A stretch of DNA of 64,000 nucleotides from Aurantiochytrium sp. KH105 (lineage: Eukaryota; Sar; Bigyra; Thraustochytrida; Thraustochytriidae): the NCBI GenBank assembly GCA_003116975.1, contig BGKB01000019.1, forward strand, positions 582,843 to 646,842. Reading direction: 5' to 3'. Position numbers and translations under genes: made by a program. Position 1 is the first letter of the stretch. The number at the start of each line of letters is the position of its first letter. Of this stretch, positions 39,607-49,510 are shown one piece after another. The notes below the pieces were generated by a model. That model was not told where the DNA came from, did not search any database, and saw only the letters and a program-made list of their open reading frames with translations.

Positions 39607-40363
39607 GGAATGGCTGCGTGGCTGAATGGCACGCTGCGCCGGCCGCACTGCAGCCCGTGCCGCGAGGCTGGCTCCGGGGCATGCTGGCTGCCTGGCTGGC
39701 TGGCCATGGTGGCTGGCATGCTGCAAAGATAGATACTAAATGGATGGATAGAAAGCAGCAAGCAGTCAGGTAAAAGAAGGAAAGAAGGACAACGGCGGCG
39801 CAGCGTGCCCCCCTTCTCTTCCGCCCCGCCCCCGCAGACGTCCAGAGGGTCGCTCGTAGCGCGGTGCCCTGGCGCTTTGGCTCACCCTCCCCACACACGC
39901 GTCCGCCTCTCGCAGAACCCGCCGCAGCTGGCGGGCCTTGGCCCTGGCCGAGCCGCGCCCGCGCAGAGACGAAGGCCGCCCGGCGTCCCCCGCCTTTCCT
40001 TCCCCCCCTGGCTCCCTGTCCGTGACTGCGGGGATGAATGCAGAGGCCTCTCGTGTGGGCAGTGACGCCGGCCTCTGCCAGCGCGAGGTCGGCTGTGGGA
40101 GAGGGGGAGGCGTCGCCCTGGTTCCTCCTTCTAGGCATGGAGAGGAGGAAGCAGGGGGAGGAAGCAGCGAGAGGGAAAGGGGGATAGGGGGCGCCTGTCC
40201 CCCACTGGGCCGAGCCAGGCGGGCTGCCGAGCGAGCGGAGCAGAGCAGAGAGAGGCAGAGGGAGGCGGCGGTGCAGACGGAGACAGACGGGCAGACCCGA
40301 TTCCTTGCCGCCGCCGCCGCCGCCGCGAGCAGAGGCAGAGCGGACGCGGCAGCGCAGGCGGCG

Positions 40364-40407
40364 AAGGCGAGGCGAGGCGAGGCGAGGCGAGGCGAGGCCA
40401 GGCCAGG
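40364..40407. repeat. (GGCGA)n pentamer repeat
   Basis: About eight GGCGA/GGCCA units immediately upstream of the ATG chosen at 40421. Confidence 0.92.
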
Positions 40408-40420
40408 CGCGGACGGCGCG

Positions 40421-41701
40421 ATGGAGCCGCGCGCGGAGCAGGAGCGCGGCGGGTGCGCGCGCGGCGCGAAGGAGGAGGAGGAGGAGGAGGACGCGGAGAA
40501 CCCGGCGGCGGGATGCGCGGCGGCGGCGGCCGCGCAGGAAGAGCAGAAGGAGGAGGCCGGCGAAGAGGGCTTCGGCCAGTTCTGCAACCTCGCCGCGGCC
40601 GCGACCTGGAGCTCCGGCGAGGGAGAGCGCGGGGGCGCGGGCGGGCGGAGGAGGAGACCCGCGGAGACAGACGCGAACGCGAGGCCCGCCAAGGGCGAGG
40701 CCTGGGCGAGGGCGCTCGCGAGGGCGAGAGGCCAGGCCGCGATGACAGCGGCCCAGAACCGCCTGCGAACCCCAACGACATTGAGAGGAACCGCGCACAC
40801 GACCGCCTCGGCTGCGGCTCCCGTGGCCGCCGCCGCGGACCCGGAGGCGGACGCGGACGTCGACGCGCGCCGCCGCAGTGGCGCTGCCCCCGAGTCCTGC
40901 AGCGAGCAGAGCTGGGGACCTGTGTCTGTGTCTGTATCCGTGTCCGTGTCCGAGCGCGAGCACAGCGGCAACAGTCCCCTCGGTGAGAACCAGGACGGTC
41001 ACAACGTCCACCGCGACCAAGACGACGACGACGACGACGACGACCAAGAAGTCGACGACATGCCCGGCCAGCTCAAGTTTCGCCGCGCCTCCATCGCCTC
41101 CGACAGCGAGTCGGAGTCAGACGAGAACGAGGACGGCGACGAAGAGGACGACGACAGCGACTTTGACAAAGAACGCAGCGCGAGCCCCGCCGCCGATACA
41201 GAACGGTTCCGGGACCGACCGCGGAAACGGTCGACCTCATCGCGCAAGCGTAGCGGTCTCTTTCGCGTGCTGAGCACTTCGCAAAAGAAGGCGGGCGTCC
41301 ACGACGACGAGGACGACGACTTTCTCGCGCAAAACCCCGCGCAGCAGCTCCCACATGGCCTCACCTTGGCCTCCCCAGAGCGTGTGCGTCCTCGCGTCGG
41401 CTCGCGTTGCGCAGCCTCGCCCTTGCATTTGGCCCGCTCTCCCACGAGCACATCGGCCCCGGAACTCACCCGCTCCTACAGTCGGTCTGTCCTCGACGAC
41501 ATGACCTGCGACGTGTCGGGAGAGTTTCGCAATTGCCGCCACTGCCGCACCATCTTCCCCTTTGTACAGCCACCTGGGGCAGATCCGGCGGGTCGCGAAG
41601 CCATCCGCCTTTCTTTTTGCTCCGGAGAGTGCCATCTCTCCTTTGTCACATTATATCAGATCCAAAGACTGCGTCGTCGCAGCGCGCGCCGCATGCGTTA
41701 A
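40421..41701 (+). CDS. Acidic disordered protein with Cys-rich C-terminal motif
   Basis: 426 residues from the Met at 40421. The frame is open back to 39938, but that part runs through GC microsatellite and is probably 5' UTR; later Mets at 40742 and 41060 are alternatives. The N-terminal half is Ala/Glu/Arg low complexity, followed by an Asp run and acidic Ser-rich blocks (SDSESESDENEDGDEEDD) and basic patches (RKRSTSSRKRS). The last 70 residues are the most ordered: CRHCRTIF, then about 30 residues later FCSGECHLSF, a CxxC/CxxxC arrangement that could bind zinc. Family not recognised. Nuclear localisation is likely given the charge pattern (inference). The C-terminal part is well supported as coding, the start is not. 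Confidence 0.6.
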   Translation: MEPRAEQERGGCARGAKEEEEEEDAENPAAGCAAAAAAQEEQKEEAGEEGFGQFCNLAAAATWSSGEGERGGAGGRRRRPAETDANARPAKGEAWARALARARGQAAMTAAQNRLRTPTTLRGTAHTTASAAAPVAAAADPEADADVDARRRSGAAPESCSEQSWGPVSVSVSVSVSEREHSGNSPLGENQDGHNVHRDQDDDDDDDDQEVDDMPGQLKFRRASIASDSESESDENEDGDEEDDDSDFDKERSASPAADTERFRDRPRKRSTSSRKRSGLFRVLSTSQKKAGVHDDEDDDFLAQNPAQQLPHGLTLASPERVRPRVGSRCAASPLHLARSPTSTSAPELTRSYSRSVLDDMTCDVSGEFRNCRHCRTIFPFVQPPGADPAGREAIRLSFCSGECHLSFVTLYQIQRLRRRSARRMR

Positions 41702-42865
41702 ATCGAGCCGAGCCGACGTCACCGAGTTTTCAAAATATTTCACATTGATCACGACACGCGGGTCGACAAAAGAAGCTGCCCGCCTTCCTGACCACATTTA
41801 TATACATACTTTCTTTTCGCATCGCGCGCGCGCACCTCTCAACACAACACAACACTCAACACAACACAACACAACACAGTACGCACAAAAGTCGAACGAG
41901 AACCGGGAGTCGAGAGTCGAGAGAGCAGAGCTCACGCAGGGCCTGTACGTGTCATGGCTTGCGCTTTCTCTCTTGATGATCTCCTTCTTCGTATGTCCTT
42001 TACTTTCTTTCTGGTTTTCAGATGCGTCGTTGTTTGTTTGGTGTGGCGCGCGTTGCACGGGCTTTCGTCTTCTCTCGACCACCCTTTTATCTTCCTCCCT
42101 TTTTCTCAGAAAAGGGGATCGATTTATCCAAAACCTGCCAGCTGGCCGCCGGAACCCACATCTTCGGCTCGCCCTTTGACTGGTTGTGTTTACCCTCCCT
42201 CCCGATATTCACCACTGCGCACATTTACATTGAGAGCACGGAAAAGCGCACGTTCACAAGATGTTTTGACGCGCCTTTTCCCCACGCTCTCCTCACGTTC
42301 ATTGTTCACATTTCTTTTCTTCTATTGTATGCGTAGTCTCGTCCCGTCCCTCGCGATGCAACAAATTACTCGCCTGACGGGCAAGTATCATATTTTCTCC
42401 AGTCTTTTTCTTCCCTGTTCACTTCTGCTTGATTGCCAATGCTTGGCTGGCTAACTCGCCACAACTTTCACCCAGAGCATTGATCTACAAAGACGCTGCT
42501 CATTTTATTTTTTTGGCGCGCGAGCCGAGGAGATCCCTTCTGGGCTCTCTCTTTCTCTCTTTCGTGCTTTGTTGGTGCACAGTCGCATCGACGATTCGGT
42601 CGGACATAGACTTCCACGTTTTGTAGAATATCACGGTCTCCAACGGCCATTTTTTGGGGGTAAGGCAGCATATTCACGCTGCCTGCCTGCCCCAAGCAAT
42701 CAGTTCCCGACGACCTGGAGTTGTGGTGGGCGCGGGGCGCGGGGAGAAGGAAGCGCGCGAGAGACGCGCTTCATCGCGCGCTCCGTCTCACGCGACGTGC
42801 ACGAGAGAAGCGCGCGAGAGACGCGCGCGCGCGCGCGAGCGAGCTCTCAAGTGCACGAACCAAAC
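41702..42865. other. Spacer upstream of the armadillo/coiled-coil gene
   Basis: About 1.16 kb, AT-richer than its surroundings. It contains a CACAA run and pyrimidine-rich stretches and must hold a 3' UTR and a promoter. An open frame extends from 42569 into the next gene, but its composition changes at 42866, where the start is placed. Confidence 0.5.
41840..41877. repeat. (CACAA)n pentamer repeat
   Basis: Seven or so ACACA/CACAA units in non-coding DNA, interrupted once by CACTCAA. Confidence 0.9.
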
Positions 42866-45800
42866 ATGATGGAAGCTAGTGCCGACTTTGAGGACCTCAG
42901 CGACTTTAGCGACTCCGGACACTCCACAGAGGCAGACTTTGCGCTCACGCCCTTGGCGGGCCGAACGCATACGCGAAAGACTGTGCGCAGGCACCGCACG
43001 CAAACGGCACGAAAGGCGCCTCTCAGCCCCGAGTCGAACGCCTCGCAAAACAACTACGAAGACGACGAATTCGACACTGACGACGAAAAGAAAATCGACC
43101 ACGATTACGATCACGACAACAATCTGAAACACATTAAAACGAGAAACCGCGATGCGTGTGACCGTCGTCTTTGCCTCGACGACCTTCACGACGGCGTCTT
43201 GAGGAGGGAAGACCTCGACCTCAAGGTTCGCGTTGACACCCGACGGAACGCAGCTCAACCGGGCACGCACGAAACCGGATTCTCCAGGGCGAACCAAAAG
43301 GCCGGCAGTCGTAAAACCAAGACCTCTGGAGCATGCGCAGCAAACAACAATCAGTCCGCCGACGGGAATGACTTTGACAATGACACGCTTGCCACGTGCA
43401 AAGGCATTTCAAACGAGTTCGACGAAGACGACGAAGAGACCGAGGAGGACCACAAGGTGCCTAAAGTAAGTCTCGAGAGCGTCGTGCAGACGCAGGGAGC
43501 AAACGGAGTCGTCGAACACCTGGCTCAACTTCCTATTGCCCGCGCCCGAGATGTCGCACAAGATGCTCTTGCCCTTTTGAGCGGGAACGGGCTCAGTCTT
43601 ATTTCTGTCGACGTAGAACGGTGCCTGGACGTCTTGCTTCCTCTGATTGATCTCGGAGACTCTCGCATCGCTGCGCAGCTTTGCGCGCTCGCACAGGCGC
43701 TCGGGTATTGCGACGAGAACAAAACCAGACTCGTCGAGGCAAATCTCGGAAAGCTCGTCGCCACCTTTCTCAGTGATGCCCTCGATCACCCCCATCAAGA
43801 GCATCTCATTGTTGACGCCCTCGACCTGCTCGCAAGTTTGGCAAGCGCACCCGCGGGCAGGGCGCGACTCGGCGAGGACGGGATTGTTGCGACCACAGCG
43901 CGTGCCTTGGAGGCGCAGCGCGCACATCCACGCGCAGCCCTCGCAGCGTGCAAAGTGTTGCAGGCTTTGGCGCTTGAGGATGCCAACAAAAATCTCATGA
44001 TGGACCACGGAGCTATTGCTGCAATGGTCAAGGCTCTCGAGCAAGACACTTGCGCTGCTGCTCTTATTGCCGCCGTATGCACCGCCCTTTATTTTGTCAC
44101 CTTTGAGATTGAAGGTCTCGTCGACGAAGGAAACGAGGATGCCCTCTTGAAGCAATTGACACGCGCATTGTGCACTGCCATTGCAAAACCCGGCCTTGAT
44201 GAAGGCGCTCGCGCTCGAGGACTTGCTGTGCTTGCGGCCATGGTTTCTGCTGCGCCTGCTTCAGCTCCAAACGGACTGCGCATCGAAGCTGTACGTGCAG
44301 GGGCCACTTCGGTTGCATGTGCCGCGCTCGTGGATCTGGAGCACGACGCCGAGGCCCTCGCTGACGCTGTTCAGCTCCTTCACAGCATCATGGACCAGGA
44401 AGACCTCGCGCAAGCGCCAGATCTTGAGCGCAAATCAGCAGCCACACTTCGTGGCGTTCTCAAGGCCAAGACTGTCGAATGGGAGCCCACAGACTCGATT
44501 CGCGTGTGCGCAGAGCTTGCGCTCGAGCGCATGGAGGCCTTTCTCAATAGCAACGAGAGGAAAAAGAAGACCGCGTCACCACCGCTTCCCACTGCGCCCG
44601 CGCCGATCATGGCTGCAACATCCCCTCAAGCGATCTCGCCGTCGCCACACGCAATGCTCGCCAAGACCAAGATTGATGCGCACACGCTGGACCATGTCAA
44701 TCGAGACCTTATTGACCAGATGACGACACGTAGTGCGCGGAATCAAGGGATTCCATCAACACCACCACCACAACAACAACAACAACAACTAGAGCAAGAG
44801 CAAGGGCAACAGCAAGCTGACGCTCGTTTCGCCCGAGCGGGCAAGTTGATCCTTTCCTCGTTCTTTGCTCGAGCGACGCGACCAGATACGAGGCTCGCTT
44901 TTGCACTGTGGCGAGGAGCCAGCGAGCGTGCGCGTACCGAAGGCTTGAGAAAGTCGCTCAAGACATTATGTAATGAGGGCGAAAGCTTGCGTGGCGAGCT
45001 CATGCGCATGCACTTGGCGCTCGACAAGGCCCACCAAGACTTGGAGGAGTTTCGATCCGGCGCGACGTCTGATCTTGCCGCACGAGAAGAAGAAGTTTGC
45101 GAACGTCAGCAAGAGTTGGTGTCCTGGGAAGGACGACTCGAAGATCAAGAGAAGGCTCTCAAAGCTCGCGAAAGGGCAGCTGCAGAGGGAGCGAGTGACG
45201 AGCTCAAGGAAACGTTGGCCGCTATGGAACGCGCGACCCAAGCGAAATTGGACGACCAAGCGCAAGACTTTGAAGCGCGTATTCGGACCCTTGAAGAAAA
45301 AGTTCACGAGCGAGAAGAGGAACTCAAGGCGTCAGCTTTAAGAATTGAGTCCCTACAGCGCGACGTTGTCGAGACCGATGCCAGAAGCAAAGCCCGCGAT
45401 GACTTGCAAGACTCATTTCAGGAGATCAAGGAGCAAATGGCCGATCAGGAGCGCCAGAATGATGACTTGCAGCGCCTGAATGAAAGTTTCCGCAGCCAAA
45501 TTGAGGATTTGCAGCGAGAAAAGCAGGACTTGCAGCGCGAAAAGGAAACGGCGCAGCGCCTCCAGGACGAAGTCAATGAAGCACTTCAGCAAAAGAGCGA
45601 AGACTTGCAACTTGAAAAGGAGAATCTCAAGCGGGAAATGAAATCACTTCAAGAAGATCTAGAGCGAGAAAATGCGAAACTTTTGCGAGACAATGAAGAT
45701 CTGAAACGCCAAAATAATGAGTTGTCGCGCGCAGCGACCGAGTCTGAGGCCCATGTAGCCAGCTTGGAGAACCAGATGCAGCAGCTCGAAGAAATTCAAG

Positions 45801-47596
45801 CCCAGCGTCTCGGAAGTGTCGTGGACGGCCCGCACGAGGTCGAAGAGTTGCGCCGCGCTCTTGGAAAAGAGCGTAACGAGCGTGCCCAGCTCGAGGGCGA
45901 GCTCGCGTCTCTGCGATTTGACAAGGAGCACGCCGATGGAACGTTTGCAGAGCTGGAGCAGGCCATTCAACGTGTGCAGAATCTTGAGCGCGAGGTGGAG
46001 GTGGCCCGTACGAGTTTGGCGCAGTCTCGCGCGGAAAGTCAGGCCCTTCGCGACGAGATTGTCAATATGGAGGCGCGCACGCACACGCGCGAGCTCGACG
46101 CGCAAAGCTCTGCGCAGCGATTCGACAACCTCTCGCGTGAATACGAGGACGTGTGTGCCCTTGTCCAGGAACAAGAGGAGATGATTCAGGACCTGAAGCG
46201 GGACCGCGAAGATGCTGTGGGGCGCGATGGTCTGGAGGCCATGCAGGCCGAAGTGGAACGTCTCAAGCGCACCCTTGAGGACGAGCGGCGCGCCGCAGCG
46301 CGCGATCAGACGCATCGAACAGAGATGATCAAGGCGCAATTGGAGACAGAGTACCGCATGGTGATCAAGGCGCTCACGGCGTCGCGATCGCGCCTCGAGG
46401 AGCGTCTCGAACGATCGGAAAGCGAGCGGCTGCAGCTCATGGGTCAAGTGGGTCGTCTCTCGAGCGGTTCTATGGGACCTGTGGGCTCGTTTTCTTCCAA
46501 CGTCAAGACGTCCTCGCCCGTTCCTTCTCCGCTGCGGCAGCAGCGCAAGAGCGAAAGGCCTTCAACAGCGGTTTCCACACCCAAGACGCGTCGACGGGCT
46601 TCAGGACCGCACACGTGGCGTCCCAGCAGTGCAGGAAGCCTCGGAAATCCTGCTCGTGCCGAGGTCGGTGTTGCGCAGCCATGGAAGAAAATTTTTGCTG
46701 CCTTGCGTCCAGACGCCGGCGCGCCGCCTGCCATCTCGTTCACGAGCATGTACAACTTTGTGCGCAAGGCCGGGGTGTTGCCGCACAGGTTCACGCGCGG
46801 AAACTGTGACGTCATCTTTGCAAGCTTTGCGGACCAGTCGCGACGTCGCGGCAGGCTCGATGCGCGGGCCTTTGTCGAGGTCCTGGAGCACTTGGCCGCT
46901 CCTCATGGGGCAGAGCTTTTTCTCTCTCACGAAACCTTTTGTCACTATGTCAAGACGCAGCTCGAGGTCTCCTTGCAGGAGGTAGTTCCCGCAGCAGAAA
47001 GCCCGAACGAAGATGCTTGCGAACGCGGCGAAGAAGACAGCGAGGCAAGTGAGACCGAGGAGGGCGTGCGTGAAGGCGAGCGTCCGCAGACGGCGCCTGC
47101 GGAGCGTTTGCTGTCCAAAGTATGGCGCCGCGAGCGCAAGCCTCTTGGCGAAATCTTCTCTCAGTATGCTCGACGCGAGCGGGACCCGCGTGCGCAACAG
47201 CGATCGAGCTTGGATCAGCGTACCATGGTGCATCAACTTCGGGAGGTAATGGACTGGGACGCCCTCGTGCAAATGTGCAGCGACTTTGATGTGATGCCCT
47301 CGCTTGTGGGTCGTGGCCAGCTTCGCGAAACGTATCAGGAGGTTCTTGCGGAGTCAAGCATCGAGGGTCTCTTGGACGTGACAGCGTGGTTGTGCGTGCT
47401 TGAAAGAGTAGCCATGCTTAAGTTCCCGCCGCGTGGTGGTGGCGACCACGTAGCCGATGGGCCTGCGGTGTCGATGTTGCAGTGGATGGATGCTTCGAAC
47501 GGCAAGATCAAGTTGCACAATCGTCGACGCAGCGGAACTGTGGTGCGCAAATTCAATGTTTCCTCGTACGCGCTACAGGGAGGGCCCGCAAGTTAG
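42866..47596 (+). CDS. Armadillo-like / long coiled-coil protein with EF-hand-like C-terminus
   Basis: 1576 residues from MMEASADFEDLSDF. Residues 1-210 are acidic and disordered. Residues about 220-580 are alpha-solenoid, armadillo-like repeats (VVEHLAQLPIARA, HLIVDALDLLASLASAPAG, AALAACKVLQALALEDANK). A polyQ/P spacer near 630-650 precedes a coiled coil from about 690 to 1200, very rich in Glu, Gln, Arg and Lys, with repeats of LQREK. The C-terminal part (about 1270-1570) has helical domains with an EF-hand-like layout (FTSMYNFVRKAGVLPHRF). No membrane segment or signal is visible. The architecture suggests a cytoskeletal, centrosomal or ciliary scaffold (inference). A GTAAG at 43466 is in frame and need not be used, since the ORF runs on. 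Confidence 0.82.
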   Translation: MMEASADFEDLSDFSDSGHSTEADFALTPLAGRTHTRKTVRRHRTQTARKAPLSPESNASQNNYEDDEFDTDDEKKIDHDYDHDNNLKHIKTRNRDACDRRLCLDDLHDGVLRREDLDLKVRVDTRRNAAQPGTHETGFSRANQKAGSRKTKTSGACAANNNQSADGNDFDNDTLATCKGISNEFDEDDEETEEDHKVPKVSLESVVQTQGANGVVEHLAQLPIARARDVAQDALALLSGNGLSLISVDVERCLDVLLPLIDLGDSRIAAQLCALAQALGYCDENKTRLVEANLGKLVATFLSDALDHPHQEHLIVDALDLLASLASAPAGRARLGEDGIVATTARALEAQRAHPRAALAACKVLQALALEDANKNLMMDHGAIAAMVKALEQDTCAAALIAAVCTALYFVTFEIEGLVDEGNEDALLKQLTRALCTAIAKPGLDEGARARGLAVLAAMVSAAPASAPNGLRIEAVRAGATSVACAALVDLEHDAEALADAVQLLHSIMDQEDLAQAPDLERKSAATLRGVLKAKTVEWEPTDSIRVCAELALERMEAFLNSNERKKKTASPPLPTAPAPIMAATSPQAISPSPHAMLAKTKIDAHTLDHVNRDLIDQMTTRSARNQGIPSTPPPQQQQQQLEQEQGQQQADARFARAGKLILSSFFARATRPDTRLAFALWRGASERARTEGLRKSLKTLCNEGESLRGELMRMHLALDKAHQDLEEFRSGATSDLAAREEEVCERQQELVSWEGRLEDQEKALKARERAAAEGASDELKETLAAMERATQAKLDDQAQDFEARIRTLEEKVHEREEELKASALRIESLQRDVVETDARSKARDDLQDSFQEIKEQMADQERQNDDLQRLNESFRSQIEDLQREKQDLQREKETAQRLQDEVNEALQQKSEDLQLEKENLKREMKSLQEDLERENAKLLRDNEDLKRQNNELSRAATESEAHVASLENQMQQLEEIQAQRLGSVVDGPHEVEELRRALGKERNERAQLEGELASLRFDKEHADGTFAELEQAIQRVQNLEREVEVARTSLAQSRAESQALRDEIVNMEARTHTRELDAQSSAQRFDNLSREYEDVCALVQEQEEMIQDLKRDREDAVGRDGLEAMQAEVERLKRTLEDERRAAARDQTHRTEMIKAQLETEYRMVIKALTASRSRLEERLERSESERLQLMGQVGRLSSGSMGPVGSFSSNVKTSSPVPSPLRQQRKSERPSTAVSTPKTRRRASGPHTWRPSSAGSLGNPARAEVGVAQPWKKIFAALRPDAGAPPAISFTSMYNFVRKAGVLPHRFTRGNCDVIFASFADQSRRRGRLDARAFVEVLEHLAAPHGAELFLSHETFCHYVKTQLEVSLQEVVPAAESPNEDACERGEEDSEASETEEGVREGERPQTAPAERLLSKVWRRERKPLGEIFSQYARRERDPRAQQRSSLDQRTMVHQLREVMDWDALVQMCSDFDVMPSLVGRGQLRETYQEVLAESSIEGLLDVTAWLCVLERVAMLKFPPRGGGDHVADGPAVSMLQWMDASNGKIKLHNRRRSGTVVRKFNVSSYALQGGPAS

Positions 47597-47976
47597 ATTT
47601 TTTCCACATTGTCACAGCCAAAAATTCCCCCAAAAAGAGGCGTGTGAGGGGGGGGGGGAGGGGGAGGCCATTTGTGACGGATCAAATCCATATTTTTTTT
47701 AAAGGAGAATCAATTCTCTTGCAAGTTTGAAACCGTCTCGAGTCGCTGGACTTTTCGTTCCCAAAGATAAAGATGATGACCAGGTAATAAAATATAATTT
47801 GACGATTCCTTCTTGAGGAGTGTATTGTAAGCTCGAAAGCATCTCGAGCCTTTGCCTTCGTCAGACAAATTCTTCTTGATTGATCCCCTATATGTACACA
47901 AGCAAGCACCGGTGCAAACGCGCGAGGTCTCTCTGGCCCATACGCGTTTTCATTCTCGTATTGGGGAAGGGCAAAA
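47597..47976. other. Convergent spacer
   Basis: 380 bases of AT-richer sequence with a G-run near 47649 and a T-run near 47692. It must hold the two 3' UTRs of converging genes. Confidence 0.5.
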
Positions 47977-49185
47977 TCAGGTGAGTTCGACGCGACCTCC
48001 ATCAGCGCGCTCGGTGGCAAAGCGGAGGTGGTGATTGTGATGCTCGAAACTCGCTTTGAGCGCGCGAAGAAGGTCTTCTTGCTCGGATTTCTCGTCGGGG
48101 GCGTCCGAGTCGGAAATGACGCGCTCGAGCGCACAGCTAATGTGAGCTGACATGGCTGCGAGAGCGACTTCGTCCTTGACTTTGAAGCGTTTGCCTTCGT
48201 TTTTATTTTGCACCTGAACGACACCAATAATGTCGCCAGTGCGGCCAAAAATGGGCGTGCAGAGAACGTTTCCTGCAGGCTGGATGGCCTGGTTGACCAC
48301 GTCACCCGTGGTTGCGCAATATCCGACCAGGCTCTTTTCAATGGGGACGCGGATGCGGCGTGTGTCGCGACGGATGCCAGAGGCGGTGTCGGTGCTGACG
48401 GAGGTCTGCGTCCAGAGCTCTTTGCGGTCGGCGTCAACAATGTAGAGCGTCGCAGATTCTGCCTGTAAGGCCTCATTGACGTACTTCATGACGGCTTCGA
48501 AGAGCTCGTCGAGCTTGGACTGGCGCTTGCGGCGTGCAATGACATCAAAGTCCATAAACAAGAGCGGAAACATGCCAATGAGGCAGCCCACGGAGACCCC
48601 TATGGCGTTGCCGAGGAGACGCGCCCTCCGCACAACTGGCATTGACTCTTGTGCGCGTGTGAGGTTGGGATTGCGGATGAGCCCAAGCTTTTCAAAGCGC
48701 TCTTCGACCATGCCGCCAACACCGAGGCCGAGCACGTCGCTGACGAGGTTACCGAGGCCAGCAGCGGCCATGGTAGAGATACCAAAGGCTACGCCGAGGG
48801 TAGCATCAAAGTACTCGCCCGCAACGATCATGACGGCGTTGTCGATGATGCCAAAGACTGTGAAGAGAGGCATGGGTGCAAGTGCAACGAGCAAGAGCTG
48901 CTCTCGAGAAGGGCGCAGGGGCTCGAGGCGCTCAATGACGCCAGCCTCGGTCTGCACGGCAGATTCGAGTTTGGCGAGCGTTCGGCGGGTGAGCGACCTC
49001 CCGACGCGCGCGAGGGCGCGCGGGTCCGAGTCGGCGAGCGCAGAGAGGTTCTTGAGCGCGTCGTCCTTGCCCGCCGCCGGGTCTACTGCGTCTGTGGCGT
49101 TGCCCCGCGCCTGGGGTCCTCGCCGCCAGCGCGGGGCGGTCCTCGAGCCCAGCCTCCATGCCGCGCGGACGCCGCCCGTGAGCAT
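47977..49185 (-). CDS. TMEM65-domain protein fused to a GAF domain (mitochondrial)
   Basis: 402 residues. The first 30 are Arg-rich without acidic residues (MLTGGVRAAWRLGSRTAPRW), a typical mitochondrial presequence. Residues about 90-215 match TMEM65: FGIIDNAVMIVAGEYFD, FGISTMAAAGLGNLVSD, then CLIGMFPLLFMDFD, giving three membrane spans. TMEM65 is an inner-mitochondrial-membrane protein linked to ion exchange. Residues about 225-355 form a GAF domain with GVVQVQNKNEGKRFKVKDE, which fits the NKXnFX3DE motif (Asn327, Lys328, Phe334, Asp338, Glu339) of cyclic-nucleotide-binding GAF domains. I know no such fusion from memory. Predicted: cyclic nucleotide or another ligand tunes mitochondrial ion transport (inference). 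It is divergent from the dolichyl-diphosphatase gene, sharing a short promoter. Confidence 0.85.
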   Translation of the reverse strand: MLTGGVRAAWRLGSRTAPRWRRGPQARGNATDAVDPAAGKDDALKNLSALADSDPRALARVGRSLTRRTLAKLESAVQTEAGVIERLEPLRPSREQLLLVALAPMPLFTVFGIIDNAVMIVAGEYFDATLGVAFGISTMAAAGLGNLVSDVLGLGVGGMVEERFEKLGLIRNPNLTRAQESMPVVRRARLLGNAIGVSVGCLIGMFPLLFMDFDVIARRKRQSKLDELFEAVMKYVNEALQAESATLYIVDADRKELWTQTSVSTDTASGIRRDTRRIRVPIEKSLVGYCATTGDVVNQAIQPAGNVLCTPIFGRTGDIIGVVQVQNKNEGKRFKVKDEVALAAMSAHISCALERVISDSDAPDEKSEQEDLLRALKASFEHHNHHLRFATERADGGRVELT

Positions 49186-49510
49186 CCCACGCCGCGTCTG
49201 CGCGGCCTCTTCGCTCGCTCGCTCGCTCGCCCGCCCGCCCGCCCGCCAGGGGATGGATCCTCGCGAGGGTCTCGGGGCTCCGCGTTTGCGTTACTAAATC
49301 TAAGTGCCTTATCAACAACGTGTCTCCAACGTAGACTGTAATGTAGACCTGGCAGACCAAGCAAGGAAGAGCCCCCAAAAGCGCAAGCCGCGCCGCCGCG
49401 CAGACGGAGCCGGGCCCGGGATACGCCCGAGCGAGGCCCGCGCGGGAGGAGGAGAAGGACCGCATCGCTCGGAGAGAGCTCCGACGAGGGAAGGAGGCCG
49501 GACCGGCGCG
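49186..49510. other. Divergent promoter region (TMEM65-GAF / DOLPP1)
   Basis: 325 bases between two divergent starts, with GCTC/GCCC short repeats near 49213-49245. An in-frame extension of the downstream gene to 49304 is judged untranslated because its composition is unlike coding sequence. Confidence 0.55.

Larger units (their letters stand above)
32534..40420. other. Gene-poor, microsatellite-rich region (about 7.9 kb)
   Basis: No ORF here has a recognisable domain; the longer ones are frames through GC-rich or repetitive DNA. The region is packed with short tandem repeats (GCAC, GAGAG, AAGGC, GAGGC, GAAAT, GATC, GGCT) and palindromic CGATCG clusters. A TATA-like box at 33310 is the only promoter candidate. 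It could hold lncRNA genes, regulatory DNA or decayed sequence; the sequence alone does not tell. Confidence 0.55.

Noticed and set aside
39227-41047. 606-residue open frame on the minus strand
   Set aside because: It is antisense to the acidic-protein gene and to microsatellites; it is Ala/Arg/Pro/Ser low complexity without domains, as expected in GC-rich DNA.
43464-43472. GTAAG donor-like site in the armadillo/coiled-coil gene
   Set aside because: The frame stays open on both sides and composition does not change, so an intron is not needed.
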